Shown: piece by piece, positions 43,498 to 51,336 of the stretch
Layout: each line of letters opens with the position of its first letter
Position numbering within the stretch: position 1 is the first letter of the stretch
Source: Methanocella conradii HZ254
GTDB taxonomy: Archaea; Halobacteriota; Methanocellia; Methanocellales; Methanocellaceae
Length of the DNA: 64,000 bases
Assembly (NCBI RefSeq): GCF_000251105.1
Contig: NC_017034.1
Location: 1,488,001 to 1,552,000 of the forward strand
Direction: 5' to 3'
Program-made: the position numbers and the translations under genes
The notes under the pieces: model-generated
Told to the model about the DNA's origin: nothing
What the model saw: only the letters and a program-made list of their open reading frames with translations
The model's database searches: none

Positions 43498-44493
43498 TTA
43501 GATGTCGCGTACCGGCGATACGTCGCAGCCAGTGCACAGCAGGCAGCCGGTCCGGGCTTGCGTCACGTCGAGCCCGTATTTAGCAAGTATGCGGCGCTCC
43601 TCGGATGCCAATTTCAATAAACGCCCCGCGCTCACATTTTCTATGTATACGTCGTCCTTGCGGAGCGGGTGGGGGCTCACCTTTCTCAATATCGGAATGA
43701 CGCCCATGCTCGCCAGCATCTCTATGCCCTTTATTACCGTATCGTCGGTCTCGCCCAGGCCTATCAAAACGTTGGTGAATACGTGGTTGCGCCCGAATAC
43801 CGACACGGCGTGCCCCAGCGACTTAACGATGTAATCCTGCGACAGGTCGGGGCAAACCTTCTTGAATATCCCGGGGTCCACCGACTCTACATTATACTTG
43901 ATCTCCAAAGCCCCTGCATCCTTCAAGGCCTCGCTCGAATCGTCGGTAGGATACACGGATACTCCGATTGGTATATTCCGTGGCTTCACCAGGTCGTATA
44001 TTTCGCGGACGAGCCCTGCGACCCTCTCTACCTCTTCTTCCGGGGTTTTCCATACTCCTGATGTCAGGGATATCGAGGCCAGGTCCGGGTTCTTCAGTCC
44101 GTTCCGGACCAGCTCTAGCACTTCCTCAGTGGACTTAACCTTGCCCTGCAGCCTGGGAACCGGGCAGAACTTGCAGTCGAACACGCAGCGCTCGCTAACG
44201 GTAATGTAGGCCTGCCTGGGGCAGTGCGATATCGCCTCTTCCAGCTTGCCACGCACGAACACCTTTTCCGCATCATCGTATATTGTGACATCGTCGCCGT
44301 CCAGGGACGCCTTGAACCTCGACGCCTGGCGCACGCCAAGCCTCACCCGGTGCCCGTCAATATTCACGAATATCGACTCCAGGCCAGCGCCCGGGCCCGC
44401 TGTAGCCCTGGTCACGTACGGCCTGAAAGAGCTATCGATGACGACGCCTCCCGCCTCGATCAGCTCCGCCTTCTTCTTTACGCTCACTTCCAT
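43498..44493 (-). CDS. Radical SAM protein, biotin-synthase-related, with C-terminal CxxCxxC
   Basis: A 331-residue protein with the radical SAM motif CVFDCKFC (about residues 101-108) and a C-terminal GCLLCTGC motif that could hold an auxiliary Fe-S cluster. The N-terminal RPYVTRATAGPGAG region resembles COG2516 biotin-synthase-related proteins as I recall them. The promoter holds a complex palindrome set at 44510-44546. A sulfur-insertion or cofactor role is inferred from context only. Confidence 0.82.
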   Translation of the reverse strand: MEVSVKKKAELIEAGGVVIDSSFRPYVTRATAGPGAGLESIFVNIDGHRVRLGVRQASRFKASLDGDDVTIYDDAEKVFVRGKLEEAISHCPRQAYITVSERCVFDCKFCPVPRLQGKVKSTEEVLELVRNGLKNPDLASISLTSGVWKTPEEEVERVAGLVREIYDLVKPRNIPIGVSVYPTDDSSEALKDAGALEIKYNVESVDPGIFKKVCPDLSQDYIVKSLGHAVSVFGRNHVFTNVLIGLGETDDTVIKGIEMLASMGVIPILRKVSPHPLRKDDVYIENVSAGRLLKLASEERRILAKYGLDVTQARTGCLLCTGCDVSPVRDI

Positions 44494-44509
44494 GCCATCA
44501 CCATCATAG

Positions 44510-44528
44510 TTAACGAAAAAATCGTTAA
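44510..44528. promoter_or_regulatory. Spaced inverted repeat next to site 10
   Basis: TTAACGA (44510-44516) and TCGTTAA (44522-44528) with a five-base spacer. It shares half-site sequence with the regulon palindrome and overlaps its neighbour TTAACAAT at 44525-44532. Confidence 0.6.
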
Positions 44529-44532
44529 CAAT

Positions 44533-44546
44533 ATAACTATTGTTAA
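44533..44546. promoter_or_regulatory. Sulfur-regulon palindrome, site 10 (radical SAM promoter)
   Basis: ATAACTATTGTTAA, 7 bases downstream of the TATA-like TATTTATA (44554-44561, minus strand). With the repeat at 44510-44528 it could form a multi-dimer operator. Confidence 0.75.
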
Positions 44547-44607
44547 TTATGGGTATAAATAAATGACGTTTAACCCATGTTCCCGCATAATGCCCATTGC
44601 GAAAGAT

Positions 44608-44621
44608 TTAACTATTGTTAA
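44608..44621. promoter_or_regulatory. Sulfur-regulon palindrome, site 11
   Basis: Perfect TTAACTATTGTTAA, 27 bases upstream of ATG 44649. No TATA box is adjacent; TATAAATA at 44554-44561 would place the site in the leader. Confidence 0.75.
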
Positions 44622-44700
44622 GTGCATCTTAGAGGTGGTGAAAATTCCATGAGGGATCGTTTTTGCCTCTAACAATATAGACGTACCGAAGATCGAACGC

Positions 44701-44922
44701 TTGCCGCCTTCGGCAAAGCTGGTGTATAAGGTGCTGGAATCCAGCGGCCTGCTTACCCAGAAGGACATTATCAAAAAAACGTATCTCCCGCCGAGGACCG
44801 TTCGCTATGCGCTGAAGCGCCTGCGGGACGAGAATATCCTCCAGGAGCGCTTCTATTTCAAGGACGCGCGCCAGAGCCTGTACGGGCTGAACAAGGATGC
44901 AGCGGGGGTGGTAGGAGGATAA
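44701..44922 (+). CDS. Small winged-helix regulator (possibly frameshifted at the N-terminus)
   Basis: A 73-residue MarR-like winged helix (LVYKVLESSGLLTQKDIIKKTYLPPRTVRYALKRLRDENIL). The best ribosome-binding site (GAGGTGGTG, 44631-44639) precedes ATG 44649, but that frame stops at 44672. Skipping one T in the run at 44660-44664 joins it to the HTH frame, adding about 17 residues (SNNIDVPKIERLPPSAK). TTG 44701 would be the start if no shift occurs. Site 11 lies upstream. Confidence 0.65.
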   Translation: MPPSAKLVYKVLESSGLLTQKDIIKKTYLPPRTVRYALKRLRDENILQERFYFKDARQSLYGLNKDAAGVVGG

Positions 44923-45160
44923 TACCGTTATCCTCTGTTCTTTATGCCATGTAGTTAACTACGGCGAGCATTATTCAAGAAGTGAACAAGCAGCCGTTAC
45001 CTGTAATTCCAGCCGCATTGCTTCCGTGACCGGCCTCCTCTCATTTCCTTTCATGGACGTACCAGTCTATGTCGAAGACGAGTCCGGATATAGGCCTGCT
45101 CGAGGATGGAAGACGCGCTCACGAGACCAGAGACTCTTCTGCCGACACGACCCCGGCGCC

Positions 45161-46369
45161 TCAAGCTGAAAGCTTCGATGGGCCGAGGAGGGTCACGATG
45201 ATGATGAACGCCGTAATGCCCGCGGCCATGGCCAGCCAGATGGCCGCATAGCCGCCTGAGGACAGTAGCCAGCCGCAAAAGGCTGCCCCAGCACCTCCGC
45301 CGCCAAAGAGGCCGAGGCCGATCAGCGCGGACGGGAGCCCTTTGGCGTCGGGCGCCACGTCGAAGGCGATCGTTGCAAGGGGCGACTGGATGAAGATATA
45401 ACTCAAGCCCAGGGCTATGCTGGCGAGCAGCCCGGCCTGCCATGAGGGAAAGGCCACGAGAAGCAGGGCGGCGAACAGGGCGAAGCATCCACCGGCAAGG
45501 ATGGTCCGCTGATGGCCCAATCGCGCCACCACGCCGCCGACCTGTGACCCGGCGAAGGCGCAGGCGAATCCATAGAACATCACCACCAGACCCACCCGGA
45601 GATAGTCGAGCCCGGTCACCTGGTTCAAGAATGAACCGAGGAAACTGTACAGTCCGATGAGGAGAAAACCTGTGGCCAGCGCGGCGGGAAATATCACTTT
45701 GCCTTTCGGGGTCGACACGACGCGCCGGACCTCCGGTAAAAAGCGGCGACTATCGCTCCCGATCTTTTCCGCAGGCAATCTCCGTAAAAGGACGAGCGCG
45801 CACAGGGCTGCAACGCTAAAGAACAGGAAAGCGGACCTCCAGCTGACGAAATTAGCGAGGAAACCGCCGAACCCTACGCTCAGGCCCTGTCCCAGAAAGA
45901 CCATACCCATGAACCTTCCGACGGAAGCGGGGCGGTCAGGCGGAGGGACGCTGTCGCCGATCAGCGCCAGCGATACGGAAATGATGCCCGCGGCGAAAAA
46001 GCCGGTGACCGCCCGGCAGAGCAAGAGTGACCATACGGATTTGGCGAAGGCGCAGGCGCACGAGCCCAGCGCAAGCCCGCCGACGATCCACCGAAGGACT
46101 TTCGCTTTGCTCAGGCGGTCGCTGAGAAAGCCATAGACTGGCTGCATGAGCCCATACGGCACCATGTATGCGGTCAGGATAGAACCGGCCAACGCGACCG
46201 AAACGCCGAATCCGGCGGCGATGGCCGGCAAGACGGGCGATACGATCCAGTTATCCGCCGCCGAGATAAAGCCCGCGAGGCCCAGGATTAAAATAAAAGA
46301 TCGGTCTATAAGGACTCCATCGGCCTTTTCCCGTATCGTGATATCACCAGGATACCGATAGTTATCCAT
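45161..46369 (-). CDS. MFS transporter in the sulfur island
   Basis: Major-facilitator carrier of about 402 residues and 12 helices, with the loop GFLSDRLSKAKVLRW after helix 2 and a second GSQVGGVVARLGHQRTIL in the middle. It resembles bacterial drug/metabolite exporters. The frame extends back to 46471, but the added segment is AT-rich and unlike MFS N-termini, so ATG 46369 is chosen. A palindrome at 46472-46485 lies next to a TATA box about 100 bases upstream. Substrate unknown; a sulfur compound is possible. Confidence 0.85.
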   Translation of the reverse strand: MDNYRYPGDITIREKADGVLIDRSFILILGLAGFISAADNWIVSPVLPAIAAGFGVSVALAGSILTAYMVPYGLMQPVYGFLSDRLSKAKVLRWIVGGLALGSCACAFAKSVWSLLLCRAVTGFFAAGIISVSLALIGDSVPPPDRPASVGRFMGMVFLGQGLSVGFGGFLANFVSWRSAFLFFSVAALCALVLLRRLPAEKIGSDSRRFLPEVRRVVSTPKGKVIFPAALATGFLLIGLYSFLGSFLNQVTGLDYLRVGLVVMFYGFACAFAGSQVGGVVARLGHQRTILAGGCFALFAALLLVAFPSWQAGLLASIALGLSYIFIQSPLATIAFDVAPDAKGLPSALIGLGLFGGGGAGAAFCGWLLSSGGYAAIWLAMAAGITAFIIIVTLLGPSKLSA

Positions 46370-46471
46370 TAGGCAATAAATAATTTTTGATGAATATACG
46401 GATAGCCTGACGAGTATCGATGGCGTGTTAAGGATTGCTAAATTAACATTATGTATATATAGAATGCTCAT

Positions 46472-46485
46472 TAAACAATAGTTAA
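46472..46485. promoter_or_regulatory. Sulfur-regulon palindrome, site 12 (MFS promoter)
   Basis: TAAACAATAGTTAA, one change from the reverse form of the consensus, 5 bases downstream of TATA-like GTTTATACA (46491-46499, minus strand). Confidence 0.68.
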
Positions 46486-46528
46486 TAAAATGTATAAACG
46501 TAACGATAAGGCAAAAATATATAAAGGA

Positions 46529-46804
46529 TTATCCGCCCGATACGGGCGGGAACACGGCGATATCGTCGCCTTCCTTAACCCTGGACTCCAGGCCGCCCTG
46601 GTCTCTCACGCTTTTACCGTTGAGCAGGATATTCACGTATGGCTTGATATCCTGGCCCGTTAACATCAACGGCTCCAGCTTCGGATAATCGTGCACCAGG
46701 GCCGACACGACGTCCCTCACGGTGCTACCCTTTACGTTCACTTCCACTTCCTTGTTCTTAGCAACTTCACGAAAGTTCGCGAACAGCTTCACCTTTAATT
46801 TCAT
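46529..46804 (-). CDS. MoaD/ThiS-family sulfur carrier protein
   Basis: A 91-residue ubiquitin-fold protein ending PPVSGG, the C-terminal Gly-Gly that is adenylated and converted to thiocarboxylate. It lies 21 bases after the E1-like gene, its probable activator, under site 13. It may feed molybdopterin, thiamin or tRNA thiolation, or cysteine/homocysteine synthesis; the sequence alone does not decide. Confidence 0.92.
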   Translation of the reverse strand: MKLKVKLFANFREVAKNKEVEVNVKGSTVRDVVSALVHDYPKLEPLMLTGQDIKPYVNILLNGKSVRDQGGLESRVKEGDDIAVFPPVSGG

Positions 46805-46825
46805 TATGTACCTCCAGTATGAATG

Positions 46826-47584
46826 CTATTTGCCGCCGCAGGCGGGGCAATCGGGATTCTTCTTAACTTCTATCTCGTGGAACTCCATGTACTCGCCGTC
46901 ATAGAGGAGAAGCCTGTTGGTAACCGGCTTGCCTATGCCGAGCACCACCTTGACGGCCTCGGTCACCTGTAGCGTCCCCAGCACGCCTGGCGTGGCGCCA
47001 AGTATGGGGAACACCTCCCTGGGAGGCGCATGAGGGAATATGCATTCCAGGCACGGCGTCTCACCCGGAATAATAGTGCATAGCCTTCCTTCCAGGCCCC
47101 ACACGGATGCATGAATAAAAGGTATCCTATGCTTCAGGGCCGCCCTATTCAATAGATACCTCGTTGGAAAATTATCCATGGCATCGATGATAATATCGTA
47201 GCCTTTCGTGATATCATAGACGCTGTTCTCATCGATCTTACCATGGAATCTTTCTATCTCTATGGAAGGGTTAATCTGCGATAGCTTGTCGTAGCCGCTT
47301 TTTACTTTAGCCTCGCCCACGTCCTTGTCCCAGTGGAGTATCTGGCGGTTCAGGTTGCTGAAGTCGACCACGTCCATGTCGGCGATGGTGATGTGGCCGA
47401 ACCCGGCCACCGCGAGGTAAATGGATGCCGGGCAGCCCAGGCCGCCGACGCCCGCCACGAATACCCTCGTATTTTTAAGCTTTTTCTGTCCCTCTTCCCC
47501 GAATCCTTTGATCATCATCTGGCGAGCGTACCTTTTCAGGTCGTAATCCGTGAGCTCCTTAAGCGTTTCAGCGTTCTGCATCAT
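46826..47584 (-). CDS. MoeB/ThiF-like E1 adenylyltransferase
   Basis: A 252-residue E1-like enzyme: GVGGLGCPASIYLAVAGFG (nucleotide loop), DVVDFSNLNRQ, DAMDNFPTRYLLN, and two zinc Cys pairs (PCLEC and CPAC near the C-terminus). No rhodanese domain. It activates the MoaD-like protein encoded next. The perfect palindrome at 47596-47609 lies 11 bases before its start. Confidence 0.94.
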   Translation of the reverse strand: MMQNAETLKELTDYDLKRYARQMMIKGFGEEGQKKLKNTRVFVAGVGGLGCPASIYLAVAGFGHITIADMDVVDFSNLNRQILHWDKDVGEAKVKSGYDKLSQINPSIEIERFHGKIDENSVYDITKGYDIIIDAMDNFPTRYLLNRAALKHRIPFIHASVWGLEGRLCTIIPGETPCLECIFPHAPPREVFPILGATPGVLGTLQVTEAVKVVLGIGKPVTNRLLLYDGEYMEFHEIEVKKNPDCPACGGK

Positions 47585-47595
47585 AATAATGGTAA

Positions 47596-47609
47596 TTAAC
47601 TATTGTTAA
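47596..47609. promoter_or_regulatory. Sulfur-regulon palindrome, site 13 (moeB promoter)
   Basis: Perfect TTAACTATTGTTAA directly next to a TATA box (TATATAAT at 47611-47618, read on the minus strand as ATTATATA), 11 bases upstream of the E1-like start. Confidence 0.82.
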
Positions 47610-47739
47610 CTATATAATGGTTGGCAAACGGGCAATGCGATAGACGAGAATAGCCCACCTAAACATCATTATACTGGCCAATGACATTGACCCATTTTTA
47701 CTGTTAATTCGGTAAAATAATGAGAAATGGGTTATCTTT

Positions 47740-48042
47740 TTACCTCAAGTTGTTGAAGTACCTGTTCTCGAACTCGGAGCCCTTCATACAGTACATGTCA
47801 TCTTTCATTGAAAGTTCGCTTTCCACCGGGCATGCCGGACAGTTACAACCCTTGATCTCATTTATACAGCGGAAGCTGTTACCCATCAGGCAGAATATCC
47901 CTTCATTATCGCTTTTAGCGCAATCAGTGTATGAAGGGCATGAAGGACATTGACATTTAACCAGGTACCTCTGAACTTTCCTTGCCTTGTCCTGTGGTTC
48001 GAGTCTCTTGAGTTCCTTCACTGTCCTGTCGAACTTATCCAT
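47740..48042 (-). CDS. DUF2769-like Cys-rich protein
   Basis: A 100-residue protein with two related Cys blocks, CQCPSCPSYTDC..FCLMG and CNCPACPVES..YCMKG, that match the DUF2769 pattern and suggest an internal duplication binding metal. Function unknown. A TATA-like TTTATATAG lies at about 48074-48082. It adjoins the sulfur island. Confidence 0.85.
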   Translation of the reverse strand: MDKFDRTVKELKRLEPQDKARKVQRYLVKCQCPSCPSYTDCAKSDNEGIFCLMGNSFRCINEIKGCNCPACPVESELSMKDDMYCMKGSEFENRYFNNLR

Positions 48043-48173
48043 TAAATCACCATAAAAATTTTAATATTTGTCTATATAAACATTAAACAATATAATTACG
48101 ATTTATGAGCGTAAAAAAAATTTACCACCGTAAAGGCTAAAGCGGACAATTCGGCAATTACCGGGCCTTCGTA

Positions 48174-49964
48174 TCATTGGGCCGCCGGTAATAGCACTAT
48201 GAACTTTGCCCCTTTCGTATGGTCTCCAGAGACATGGTCCACGACTCTTACCGTGCCCCCGAGCCTCTCTGTCAGCGTTTTCACGATGTAGAGCCCCAGG
48301 CCTTTGCCATCGCCTTTGAGCGCGCCTCGCTGGAACCTTCTGAAAAGCTTAACCTTCAAATCATCGGGTATACCATAACCATTATCCGATATGGCGATTT
48401 GATAATGCTTTTTACCATTAACGGTCACCTCATCAGCAGAAATGTCGATATCAACCTCTTTCCCCGAATATTTGATGGAATTATTGATGAGGTTACAAAA
48501 GATCTCTTTCGCCAGGGGGGTGCCCTTTATTATCATGCCTACCTTTGGCGTGTAACGAATAGTGACCTTTTTATCGGGAGGCCTCGGCGCCTCCCCTATG
48601 CATGCTCTAATAAGCTCGTCGAGGTTGATAGGCGTGAGGGACAGCTCTTCGCTCGATATCCTCTTGACGCTCCGTACGTTATTGATGATGGCAGCGCTGC
48701 CACTGGCAGCATTTATGGCCCTTTCGATGAATCGCCGTTGCAGGCCGGTTAAATTCTTATCGTCCTTTATCAATTCGAGGCTGCCTAAGACGACCTGGTT
48801 CAGGTTATTGATGTCGTGGCCCATCAAATCCAGGTAAAATTCGGTCTTATTCTTCTCTTCTTCCGCCGCGTCCCTCGCCGACATGATCTTCTCCTGGTCC
48901 GCCCGTATCGTCTTTGCCATGCTATCGAATGAACGGGCCAGGTCCCCGATTTCATCCTGCCTCTCTACTGGCAGGTATCTAAGATAATCGCCGGATGGCA
49001 TTTCTTTCATCGCCTTAGACATATTAATGATGGGTTTTACCAGATACCGCCCTACTATTGTGGCAATCGTAAAAGCGGCTAACATCAGGATAATCAAGAA
49101 GGTGATCATAGTAGTGATGGCACTCTGTATCGGGTAATATGCCATATTTGTAGGAATGGCGATCAATACGCCCATGCCATAACTCTTAACCGGGGAGAAC
49201 GCGACAACCTGTGTTTCGTTTACGGCCGGATTGTACGCCTCATAGACGCCTTCTTCACCGCCCGAGACTTCTCGAACCCCTGGATAATTGGATATATTCT
49301 TCCCCATCATGTTGTTTTGCCCGCCATAGCGTGCTATTACAATGCCAGAGCTATCGACCAGATACGTGTATTTCCCGGTGTCTGCCAGCCATTCGCTCGT
49401 AAAAAATGAATAATTATGCAGGTCCAGCGATCCTACGAGCACGCCAAGCACTCTGCCAGATTCGTCCTGTATGGGCACGCCCATGTATATGGTATGATTT
49501 TTCGTATATTCGCTTAGCATTGGCTGGCTAACATAGGCTTTCGTGTCCGTGATGGGGCCATAGACATAAGGCTTATCCATCTCGTCCAGCCCGGCCAGCA
49601 TGGAATACGGATAGCTGGAAATGACCATGCCCGAGGTATCAGTAGCGTATACGTTGCTGAATTGTCCGGTATTTTGAATGTTCTTTAACGTATAATTCAA
49701 TACAGGCAAGTTTTTATCTGCGACCGAATAAATAGCAGAATGGCTGCCAGCCTGGCTTTTGAGGTATATTTTTGAATCGTCTATATAGCTAACGGTGAGC
49801 GCCGATAAAGCCTTCGCGTAGGCTAAATAATCGTCCCGGATGTGCTTTTCTACTATGCCCCAATAATAGGCAGAGCTCACTCCGCCCACAATGATAGGGA
49901 CTGTCGCCACTAACACTAATAATATAACGGCTTTAGACTTGATAGAAATGAATGGCATACCCAT
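48174..49964 (-). CDS. Membrane sensor histidine kinase (Cache-HAMP)
   Basis: A 596-residue kinase. Helix 1 (residues 12-33), an extracellular double-Cache sensor (about 34-275), helix 2 (about 285-308), HAMP (about 309-365), then the H-box DLMGHDINNLNQV, N-box NLINNSIKYS, G1 DNGYGIPDD and G2 GKGLGLYIVK. The Cache sensor suggests a small-molecule ligand. No response regulator is adjacent. It shares the unusual H-box with the kinases at 8963 and 59691. Confidence 0.93.
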   Translation of the reverse strand: MGMPFISIKSKAVILLVLVATVPIIVGGVSSAYYWGIVEKHIRDDYLAYAKALSALTVSYIDDSKIYLKSQAGSHSAIYSVADKNLPVLNYTLKNIQNTGQFSNVYATDTSGMVISSYPYSMLAGLDEMDKPYVYGPITDTKAYVSQPMLSEYTKNHTIYMGVPIQDESGRVLGVLVGSLDLHNYSFFTSEWLADTGKYTYLVDSSGIVIARYGGQNNMMGKNISNYPGVREVSGGEEGVYEAYNPAVNETQVVAFSPVKSYGMGVLIAIPTNMAYYPIQSAITTMITFLIILMLAAFTIATIVGRYLVKPIINMSKAMKEMPSGDYLRYLPVERQDEIGDLARSFDSMAKTIRADQEKIMSARDAAEEEKNKTEFYLDLMGHDINNLNQVVLGSLELIKDDKNLTGLQRRFIERAINAASGSAAIINNVRSVKRISSEELSLTPINLDELIRACIGEAPRPPDKKVTIRYTPKVGMIIKGTPLAKEIFCNLINNSIKYSGKEVDIDISADEVTVNGKKHYQIAISDNGYGIPDDLKVKLFRRFQRGALKGDGKGLGLYIVKTLTERLGGTVRVVDHVSGDHTKGAKFIVLLPAAQ

Positions 49965-50069
49965 TATTTCATATTAAACGCACATCGTTAAATCTTTAAA
50001 CGCAAAAAAGATTAAAAAAATCTAATAGTGTTGTAACGCCGCATTGACATGTCCGTTTTATTAGCCTTG

Positions 50070-50411
50070 TCACCTCATCATCTTCCTGCACTCCTCGGCA
50101 CAGCTTCTACAGGAGCTGGCGGTTATCCTGCAGTGCCCAAGGCTCTTGTGTTTGTCGCATTCGGCCGCGCACGCGTCGCATACGTCTGCGCACACCCTGC
50201 ATATGTTCCTGGCGTACTCGCTGTCCCTGGACATGTATCGGGCCGACGCCGCGCAGATGTCCGAGCAGTCCCTGAGCAGCTGGATACACTTCGACAGCAT
50301 TTTCACGTTCGGGTCTCTTAAACAATCTGTAGCGCATGCCTCGCACGACTCTGCACAATCAAAGCACGCCTCAATGCAGCTTTGGTATTTCTCTTGTTTC
50401 AGCACTTGCAT
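50070..50411 (-). CDS. Four-helix-bundle Cys-rich (Csp-like) copper protein
   Basis: A 113-residue all-helical protein with 17 Cys in repeated CxxxC and CxxC spacing (CIEACFDCAESCEACATDC, CRVCADVCDACAAEC, SCRSCAEEC). This is the pattern of DUF326 / copper storage proteins that load Cu(I) inside a four-helix bundle. It has no signal peptide, so it is cytosolic. The CopA cluster is nearby. Confidence 0.88.
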   Translation of the reverse strand: MQVLKQEKYQSCIEACFDCAESCEACATDCLRDPNVKMLSKCIQLLRDCSDICAASARYMSRDSEYARNICRVCADVCDACAAECDKHKSLGHCRITASSCRSCAEECRKMMR

Positions 50412-50576
50412 TTTTATCCCCCCATGTTCTGCAATTTTATATATGACCAGCCGAACTTTGGACCCATAAAGTCATATAAATGAGGGCAATTTTTACCTCG
50501 AATAACGGTATTAACGGCATTTTATAACAAGCGTCGTAAAAAAGAGCAAAACTAGGAGCTCCACTTTATGTGAACG

Positions 50577-50726
50577 TTAAGCCTTACCAGCGTACTTATC
50601 CGGGGTTTTATCGAACGTAGCTTTGCATGATTCGCAGCAGAAATAATACGTCTTGCCCTGGTACGTTTCCTTTGCGCCGGGGCTCTTCGGGTCCACTTCC
50701 ATGTTACAAACCGGGTCCTTCACCAT
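50577..50726 (-). CDS. YHS-domain metal-binding protein (49 aa)
   Basis: A 49-residue protein: KDPVCNMEVDPKSPGA, then YYFCCESCKATFDKTPDKY. This is a complete YHS domain with four Cys, nearly the same as the N-terminus of the CopA encoded at 51337. It may act as a small copper chaperone or sensor. ATG 50726; stop 50577-50579. Confidence 0.85.
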   Translation of the reverse strand: MVKDPVCNMEVDPKSPGAKETYQGKTYYFCCESCKATFDKTPDKYAGKA

Positions 50727-50970
50727 ATTATCACCATTCGATTATAGTAATAGTATCATAAAAAATCTGACCTGCGGATAATGCGGTCAGGCCATATAGA
50801 ATAGCTGTTTTATAAGCTTCCTAAGCAATGGGGGCCCGTGTCCATATAGCTCTTCAAAGCCATGGAAGCGTGTATGGCTTCGCTGAATGGGCTTAAAACA
50901 GGCCGAAACATGAAACGTCGGGATAAAATTCAAGCCCCGCCCGAACATTGTTCATTAGGGGGATGAAAAG

Positions 50971-51228
50971 ATGGCAGAAGTGAAATTAAATGCAGCTGCT
51001 TTGGGCATCGCGGCCGCCATCATTGCCGCCGTGGTCATGCTCTTGCTGGGCATACTGGGAAACCTTGGCATCTACATGGGAGCGGTCCGAATGATGGAGG
51101 AGTGGCACATGTTCTTCAACCTCACCCCGCTAGGGATAATCGGGGGAATGATATAAGCGGCGATCATTAGCTTCATATTCGCCTACGCTTTCGGATTGGC
51201 ATATAACTGGCTTACGCCAAGGGTATGA
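50971..51228 (+). pseudogene. DUF5676-like membrane protein with in-frame stop
   Basis: GGGGGATG-type start at 50971, one long hydrophobic helix, then LTPLGIIGGMI, TAA at 51154-51156, and in the same frame AAIISFIFAYAFGLAYNWLTPRV to TGA at 51228. The whole resembles a two-helix DUF5676 membrane protein broken by one nonsense codon. TAA is not a pyrrolysine or selenocysteine codon. Reference annotation may show only 50971-51156. Confidence 0.65.
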
Positions 51229-51230
51229 CC

Positions 51231-51329
51231 ATGCTAGCGACACTGAAATGAACAACTAGAATAGCCCTATTCGGAGGACCCTTCGCGGGGTTCCTGCTCG
51301 CCTGGCTCTATACTTGCTCGACGCTATAA
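51231..51329 (+). pseudogene. Short membrane-protein fragment with in-frame TGA
   Basis: ATG 51231 with TGA at 51249-51251, then the same frame gives RIALFGGPFAGFLLAWLYT to TAA 51327-51329. It looks like a second decayed small membrane gene next to the first. Confidence 0.35.
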
Positions 51330-51336
51330 AATAGCC

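Noticed and set aside
44951..44962. Palindrome GTAGTTAACTAC
   Set aside because: Centre is TTAA, not AATT or ATTG as in the regulon motif, and it has no TATA box or following gene.
28432..48042. Genomic island acquired as one mobile block
   Set aside because: A tRNA gene is present, but I see no integrase, transposase, flanking repeat or clear base-composition change.
48083..48098. TTAAACAATATAATTA upstream of the DUF2769 gene
   Set aside because: Resembles site 12 but the second half is lost and it lies upstream of the TATA box; too weak to count as a site.
51154..51156. Stop codon read-through as pyrrolysine or selenocysteine
   Set aside because: The codon is TAA, which is neither the pyrrolysine (TAG) nor the selenocysteine (TGA) codon.
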